The position numbers and the translations under genes are program-made. Below are positions 5,050 to 8,492 of a stretch of DNA of 8,492 nucleotides, piece after piece. Origin of the DNA: an uncultured Desulfobacterales bacterium (GTDB lineage: Bacteria > Desulfobacterota > Desulfobacteria > Desulfobacterales > UBA11574); NCBI GenBank assembly GCA_937925895.1, contig CALANC010000016.1:1-8492 (forward strand). Direction: 5' to 3'. The notes below the pieces were generated by a model. The model saw nothing but the letters and a program-made list of their open reading frames with translations, ran no database searches and was not told where the DNA came from. Positions within the stretch are counted from its first letter, which is position 1. Each line of letters begins with the position of its first letter.

Positions 5050-6447
5050 ATGGCTACCAATAACGAGCTCATCGCTCATGTGGTACAGAAAGTGATGGAA
5101 GAGCTGATGCAAAAAAAAGATCGTGGGACTGATGAATTCACAGGGATTTATGATACGGTTGACGAAGCCGTAAACAACGCTGTTGAGGCACATAAAAGAC
5201 TATTGATATTATCTCTCGAATCCCGTAGCGAAATTATTGCTTCCATTCGAAAAGCCATTTTAGATCATAATGAGATTCTCTCTGAGCTCGCAATAAAGGA
5301 GACACAGATTGGGCGATATGAAGACAAAATCAGAGAAAATATTCTTTGTGCTACAAAGACACCCGGAGTTGAAGACATCAAGCCGGAGGTTGTCTCTGGG
5401 GACCATGGGCTGACTTTGCTTGAATACGCACCTGTGGGTGTCATCGGCGCTCTAACACCAATCACAAATCCTACAGGGACTTTTATCAACAACAGTATAA
5501 GTATGATTTCGGCAGGTAACGCAGTGGTGTTCAATCCACACCCCTCCGCCCGGCAAACCAGCCTAAAAACCATCCAGATCATTCACCAGGCTATCGTGGA
5601 TGCCGGTGGCCCTGTGAGCCTTGTTTCCTGTGTGAGAGAACCCACTCTAGAAACAGCCGAGCAGATTATCAAACATCCTAAAATAGATATACTCGTGGCA
5701 ACAGGAGGGAAACCGGTAGTTAAAGCAGTGCTGTCTTCCGGTAAAAAAGCGATTGGCGCCGGGGCTGGGAATCCACCGGCGTTGGTGGATGAGACGGCAC
5801 ACATACGAAAAGCGGCGGACGCCATTGTTAACGGTGCGAGTATCAACAACAACGTGTTTTGCACCTGTGAAAAAGAGGTCATCGTGGTCGATGAAGTGGC
5901 GGATGCCTTGATCAAATTTATGCAGGAAACCGGCAAGGCCTATCTGCTTACTCCGGAAGAGGCGGAAAAGGTGACCCAACTGGTTGTTACCCCGGAGAGC
6001 CATATCAATCCCAAATATATCGGCAAGAACGTGCAGGTGATTCTAAGTGAAGTCGGTATCAACCTGACCGAGGAATACCGATTGGCCATTTTCGAGGCCT
6101 CAAAAGACCATCCGCTTTTCTGGCTGGAGCAGATGATGCCGATTATGCCGGTCGTACGCGTAGAAAATGTACAGGAAGGCATCCAATTGGGAGTGAAGGT
6201 GGAGCAGGGTAACCGGCACACGGCGGTTATGCACTCCACGAATGTTGACAATATGACTGCATTCGCTCGGGCTGTACAAACCACTATATTTGTAAAAAAC
6301 GGGCCTGCTTATGCAGGTATTGGACTCGGTGGAGAGGGACATACCGCCTTCACCATTGCAGGCCCAACCGGAGAAGGATTAACATCGGCCCGGACATACA
6401 CCCGGCAACGGCGCTGTGCGCTGGTGGAATCTTTCAGGATAATCTAG
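5050..6447 (+). CDS. pduP: CoA-acylating aldehyde dehydrogenase PduP, with N-terminal encapsulation helix
   Basis: Oxidises propionaldehyde or a related aldehyde to its acyl-CoA with NAD+ inside the microcompartment. The first ~20 residues (NELIAHVVQKVMEELMQKK) form the amphipathic encapsulation helix typical of PduP, followed by an acidic linker. Counting from the upstream ATG at 5044, the aldehyde dehydrogenase fold shows TPITNPTGTFINNSISM at 138-154, SAGNAVVFNPHPSAR at 156-170, LVATGGKPVV around 217-226, GAGAGNPPALVD at 238-249, the catalytic cysteine C273 in INNNVFC, and EKEVIVVD after it. A second cysteine lies at C275. The C-terminus GLGGEGHTAFTIAGPTGEGLTSARTYTRQRRC is typical. Length (about 465) is normal. 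I chose the second ATG because of Shine-Dalgarno spacing. EutE is the main alternative; gene order and neighbours favour PduP. Confidence 0.95.
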   Translation: MATNNELIAHVVQKVMEELMQKKDRGTDEFTGIYDTVDEAVNNAVEAHKRLLILSLESRSEIIASIRKAILDHNEILSELAIKETQIGRYEDKIRENILCATKTPGVEDIKPEVVSGDHGLTLLEYAPVGVIGALTPITNPTGTFINNSISMISAGNAVVFNPHPSARQTSLKTIQIIHQAIVDAGGPVSLVSCVREPTLETAEQIIKHPKIDILVATGGKPVVKAVLSSGKKAIGAGAGNPPALVDETAHIRKAADAIVNGASINNNVFCTCEKEVIVVDEVADALIKFMQETGKAYLLTPEEAEKVTQLVVTPESHINPKYIGKNVQVILSEVGINLTEEYRLAIFEASKDHPLFWLEQMMPIMPVVRVENVQEGIQLGVKVEQGNRHTAVMHSTNVDNMTAFARAVQTTIFVKNGPAYAGIGLGGEGHTAFTIAGPTGEGLTSARTYTRQRRCALVESFRII

Positions 6448-6467
6448 TGGTGGATAGAAGGTAGGGA

Positions 6468-6491
6468 GCCCAATTGATTAATAAATCGGGC
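6468..6491 (+). other. Weak hairpin in the pduP-glcG spacer
   Basis: GCCC pairs with GGGC, then after an A-C mismatch ATT pairs with AAT, around an 8-base loop. It sits in the 77-base gap after pduP and has no U tract, so it is not a convincing terminator; it may be an mRNA processing or stability element, or chance. Confidence 0.25.
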
Positions 6492-6524
6492 GATTCAATA
6501 TTTTAATAAACGACGGGGGTAACT

Positions 6525-6941
6525 ATGGTCATTAACCTGGATATCGCTTTAGAATTAATCGCGGAGGTTCGAAAAAAAGCAAAAGAAATCGGTGTTCCCA
6601 TGGTCATCGCAGTTGTGGACTCCGGAGGCAACTTGATTGCCCAGCAACGCATGGACAATGCCCTTTTGGTCAGTGTCGACATTTCGCTCAACAAGGCATA
6701 CACTGCCGTGGCGGTTAAAATGCCCACTCATGAGTTGGCATCTGCTTCTCAACCCGGACAGCCCCTTTTTGGGATTCACAACGCAGATGGCGGTAGAGTT
6801 GTGATTTTTGGAGGTGGTTTCCCCTTAAAACAACAAAACGAAATTATCGGAGGCATTGGCGTCAGCGGGGGCAGTGTTGAGGATGATATTCTTTGTGCCA
6901 CGGCCGGGGTAGAACGCCTTGGTGCCTTTTTAGAAGGCTAA
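6525..6941 (+). CDS. Stand-alone GlcG/HbpS-domain protein
   Basis: A 138-residue single-domain GlcG/HbpS (DUF336) protein: EIGVPMVIAVVDSGGNLIAQ, RMDNALLVS, NKAYTAVAVK with PTHE (H69), QPGQPLFGI, VVIFGGGFPL and IGGIGVSGGSVEDD. Length is typical for a free-standing member. It is a paralogue of the GlcG domain at 4326-4907 and aligns to it residue for residue until about position 130, but lacks that protein's C-terminal extra segment. Such proteins are common in BMC, glycolate and B12-related loci; haem or cofactor binding has been shown for some relatives but nothing here fixes the ligand. The ribosome site is a weak CGGGGGT run at 6514-6520. The next gene follows the stop almost directly. Confidence 0.9.
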   Translation: MVINLDIALELIAEVRKKAKEIGVPMVIAVVDSGGNLIAQQRMDNALLVSVDISLNKAYTAVAVKMPTHELASASQPGQPLFGIHNADGGRVVIFGGGFPLKQQNEIIGGIGVSGGSVEDDILCATAGVERLGAFLEG

Positions 6942-6944
6942 TTG

Positions 6945-7235
6945 ATGAAAATAACACTTATAAAAGCTCCCACAACCTCTTTTCTGGAAATGATGTTAAG
7001 TAATATTCGCCCATTGGAGCGTAAGCGGTTGGAGGGTAGTCAATGGGGAGCTGTAGGCCTTGTCCAGGCTAAGCTTATCGATTTATATTGGGCTGCAGAC
7101 ATAGCCGAAAAGGCAAGCACAGTGCAAACGGCACTTGTAATGGGCAATTGCCCCCAGCATATTCAAATGCTCGCCATTTTCGGTAAACAGGAGGCTGTAA
7201 GGACAGCTTTGGACAAGGTTCAAGGAAGTCGATAA
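6945..7235 (+). CDS. Short circularly permuted BMC-H shell protein (PduU/EutS class fold)
   Basis: A 96-residue BMC-domain protein. The core WGAVGLVQAKLIDLYWAADI with AEKASTV, a GNCPQHIQMLAIFG strand and KQEAVRTALDKV follows the shell-domain pattern (AIGLIE...AAD...K...V, GDVxAVxxAL). The strand that usually closes the domain stands first: KITLIKAPTTSFLEMML corresponds to the VTLAHLIANPGKDLF strand of PduU/EutS. The protein ends right after the AVRTALDKV helix. It lacks the N-terminal beta-barrel peptide and the C-terminal strands of PduU and EutS, so it is a minimal permuted hexamer. I chose ATG 6945 over the adjoining TTG 6942 because AGAAGG (6932-6937) is then 7 bases away. The CPQ residues at 71-73 (from 6945) lie where the pore loop should be, giving a cysteine near the pore. 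Fold assignment is by pattern, not by search. Confidence 0.75.
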   Translation: MKITLIKAPTTSFLEMMLSNIRPLERKRLEGSQWGAVGLVQAKLIDLYWAADIAEKASTVQTALVMGNCPQHIQMLAIFGKQEAVRTALDKVQGSR

Positions 7236-7292
7236 AAAAACTGGGATATAGAATTTGCTTTGAACCAATTCGTTTTATTAGGAATATAATAA

Positions 7293-8219
7293 ATGAAAGC
7301 AGCTATTATTGGTGGTGGTGGTCGTGTCGGTAGTTGCGCAGCTTACGCCCTGCAGTGTGGTGGTATCATTTCAGAGATCATTTTGTGTGATATTGCGGAA
7401 TCCCTGGTGCAGGGAGAGGCTCTGGATCTTTTACATGGCAGCTCTCTTTTAAGCGACCAACGAATATGTTCGGCAGATATTACAACGGTGGCAAAATCCG
7501 ACCTGATCATCATTACCGCTGGCTTACGCCGAAAACCGGACGAATCAAGACTCGATCTGATCAATCGGAATGTATCGCTTTTCCTTTCTATTATCAACGA
7601 TTTAAAAGCAGCAGGTCTCAGGGAAGACGTTATTTTAGTGGTGGTTTCAAATCCGGTCGACATTCTAACCTATCTTGCTATCCAACATACCGGTCTTCCA
7701 TCCAGTCAAGTTATTGGTCTTGGTACCCTTCTGGATACATCCCGCTTTTGCTCTCTCATTGCCGATAAGATTAAAGCCGCTCCCACCCAGATAAATGCCC
7801 TGATATTGGGGGAACACGGGGATTCAATGGTGCCCATTTGGTCGTCAGCCACCTGTAGTGGATTCTCTTTGAAGAATCACCCCGATCTTCCGTCCTCCAC
7901 CAAAGTTAAAATTTTTGAACGAACGCGCCAGAGTGGAGCTGAGGTCATTAGATTGAAAGGTGGTGCGGGCTGGGCTGTGGGAACGGCAATTGCCGCTCTC
8001 GTTCATGCTATCGCATTGGATCAAAGAAGGATACTTCCTGTGAGCTCTCTGCAAACAGGTACATATGGATTCTCGGATGTATGTCTTAGTGTACCGACTA
8101 TTGTGGGATACAAGGGCATTGTAAAGCACTTGGAAATGGAACTTTGGTCTCGAGAGCTGCAAGAATTGAAGAACTCTGCCAATCTTCTAAAAAGGACCCT
8201 TTCACAAGTACAGCTTTAA
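7293..8219 (+). CDS. LDH/MDH-family NAD-dependent 2-hydroxyacid dehydrogenase with malate-type specificity residues
   Basis: Interconverts a 2-hydroxyacid and its 2-oxoacid with NAD(H). The fold's landmarks are all present in 308 residues (usual length): dinucleotide motif GGGRVG at 8-13, D33 for the adenosine ribose, catalytic-loop arginine R86 (R109 in LDH numbering), N120 in VVSNPVD, D148 and R151 in LLDTSRF (D168, R171), and catalytic H175 in GEHGDS (H195). The specificity site is unlike lactate dehydrogenase: the loop reads GLRRKPDESR, so LDH Gln102 is Arg80, and LDH Thr246 (KGxT) is Ala225 in KGGAGW. Arg at 102 is the malate dehydrogenase state. The GEHGDS and W183 context is LDH-like. 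The 57-base gap before it holds TAGGAA at 7280-7285. As the last gene of the operon it may balance NADH made by PduP; substrate and location inside or outside the shell are unknown. Confidence 0.88.
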   Translation: MKAAIIGGGGRVGSCAAYALQCGGIISEIILCDIAESLVQGEALDLLHGSSLLSDQRICSADITTVAKSDLIIITAGLRRKPDESRLDLINRNVSLFLSIINDLKAAGLREDVILVVVSNPVDILTYLAIQHTGLPSSQVIGLGTLLDTSRFCSLIADKIKAAPTQINALILGEHGDSMVPIWSSATCSGFSLKNHPDLPSSTKVKIFERTRQSGAEVIRLKGGAGWAVGTAIAALVHAIALDQRRILPVSSLQTGTYGFSDVCLSVPTIVGYKGIVKHLEMELWSRELQELKNSANLLKRTLSQVQL

Positions 8220-8414
8220 CACATGATTCTTATGAAATTAGATTATCTTAATAATTTGTGTTTATAAGCGATTTAGGTTTAATTGAAGTGGGATGCTGGA
8301 AAAAAAACAAACCTGTTCAAATCATGGATTACGATGTGTCAACTGATGATTAGCTTCCCGTAAGGCGATTAATGATCCCTTTCCTCAACGAACGATCAAT
8401 TTGGGAAGGATTGC
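8220..8414. other. Intergenic region closing the operon
   Basis: AT-rich 195 bases between the dehydrogenase and the next frame. I find no GC-rich hairpin followed by T residues, so no intrinsic terminator can be supported, and no convincing -35/-10 pair. Only loose AT-rich inverted repeats are seen. Confidence 0.5.
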
Positions 8415-8492
8415 ATGGTAAAGAAAGAAAAATCAGACCTTTTTTTGGGTATATTTTACAGTATTCGAAAAAAAATACTTCTTTCCTTTTAC
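8415..8492 (+). CDS. N-terminus of a probable membrane sensor protein, 3'-partial
   Basis: An ATG preceded by GGAAGGA (8404-8410, 4 bases away) opens 26 codons with no stop before the window ends. The peptide begins MVKKEKSDLFLGIFY and continues SIRKKILLSFY. A short basic segment, SIRKK, entering a hydrophobic run is characteristic of the first transmembrane helix of sensor histidine kinases, HAMP-domain receptors or diguanylate cyclases. Such regulators often flank BMC operons. Too little is present to name a family; membrane insertion is itself an inference from a dozen residues. Confidence 0.5.
   Translation, partial: MVKKEKSDLFLGIFYSIRKKILLSFY

Noticed and set aside
5583..6003. Overlapping long minus-strand frames inside pduP
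   Set aside because: Shadows of a strongly conserved aldehyde dehydrogenase; no start signals or motifs.
7466..7768. 100-codon plus-strand frame within the dehydrogenase
   Set aside because: Alternate frame of a gene whose catalytic residues are all intact; composition is unlike the neighbouring proteins.
8461..8478. GTATT...AATAC inverted repeat near the right edge
   Set aside because: Five weak pairs lying within the putative sensor coding frame; likely chance.
1..8492. CRISPR arrays, tRNA or rRNA genes, insertion sequences and B12 riboswitch
   Set aside because: No repeat-spacer pattern, cloverleaf, transposase motif or cobalamin-box-like element was seen; the riboswitch expected for such an operon would lie upstream of the window.

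Overview
The window is the middle and 3' part of a bacterial microcompartment (BMC) operon, all on the plus strand. The strong AGGAGG-type ribosome sites, moderate G+C and family content (EutJ, PduP, PduO, a PF02441-type flavoprotein) suggest an anaerobic Gram-positive bacterium of the Clostridia/Negativicutes kind. That is an inference from style and content; no ribosomal RNA or other taxonomic marker is present.

Layout. The left edge cuts into the small subunit of a B12-dependent diol/glycerol dehydratase reactivase (PduH/DdrB type). It is followed by a hexameric shell protein (BMC-H) with a very long Lys/Pro-rich tail, a tandem-domain shell protein (BMC-T) resembling that of the Rhodococcus/Mycobacterium microcompartment, the actin/Hsp70-fold protein EutJ, a flavoprotein with a PduM-like architecture, the pentameric vertex protein (BMC-P, EutN/PduN), a PduO-type cobalamin adenosyltransferase, a GlcG/HbpS-domain protein that is fused to the adenosyltransferase in classical PduO, the CoA-acylating aldehyde dehydrogenase PduP, a second free-standing GlcG/HbpS protein, a short circularly permuted BMC-H protein, and an LDH/MDH-family 2-hydroxyacid dehydrogenase. 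After 195 bases without a recognised gene, a new reading frame begins that looks like the start of a membrane sensor and runs off the right edge.

How it works together. The order H - BMC-H - (BMC-T, eutJ) - M-like - N - O - P follows the enterobacterial pdu operon closely, with BMC-T and eutJ where pduL would be. The likely chemistry is: adenosylcobalamin is made by PduO, a B12-dependent dehydratase (genes presumably upstream) makes an aldehyde, the reactivase keeps the dehydratase alive, and PduP oxidises the aldehyde to an acyl-CoA with NAD+ inside a shell. The window encodes one protein for each shell role (hexamer, pseudohexameric trimer, vertex, permuted hexamer). No phosphotransacylase (PduL), alcohol dehydrogenase (PduQ) or acyl kinase (PduW) is in the window. 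The only other NAD-linked redox enzyme is the terminal dehydrogenase, whose specificity residues are malate-type rather than lactate-type.

The set is a mosaic of three known BMC types (PDU enzymes, an EUT accessory protein, an RMM-type shell trimer) plus several unusual protein ends. These are a probable encapsulation helix at the C-terminus of the reactivase subunit, a roughly 90-residue basic tail on the hexamer, a split PduO whose second half carries an extra C-terminal domain fragment, and a possible small or decayed reading frame that exactly tiles the gap before pduP.
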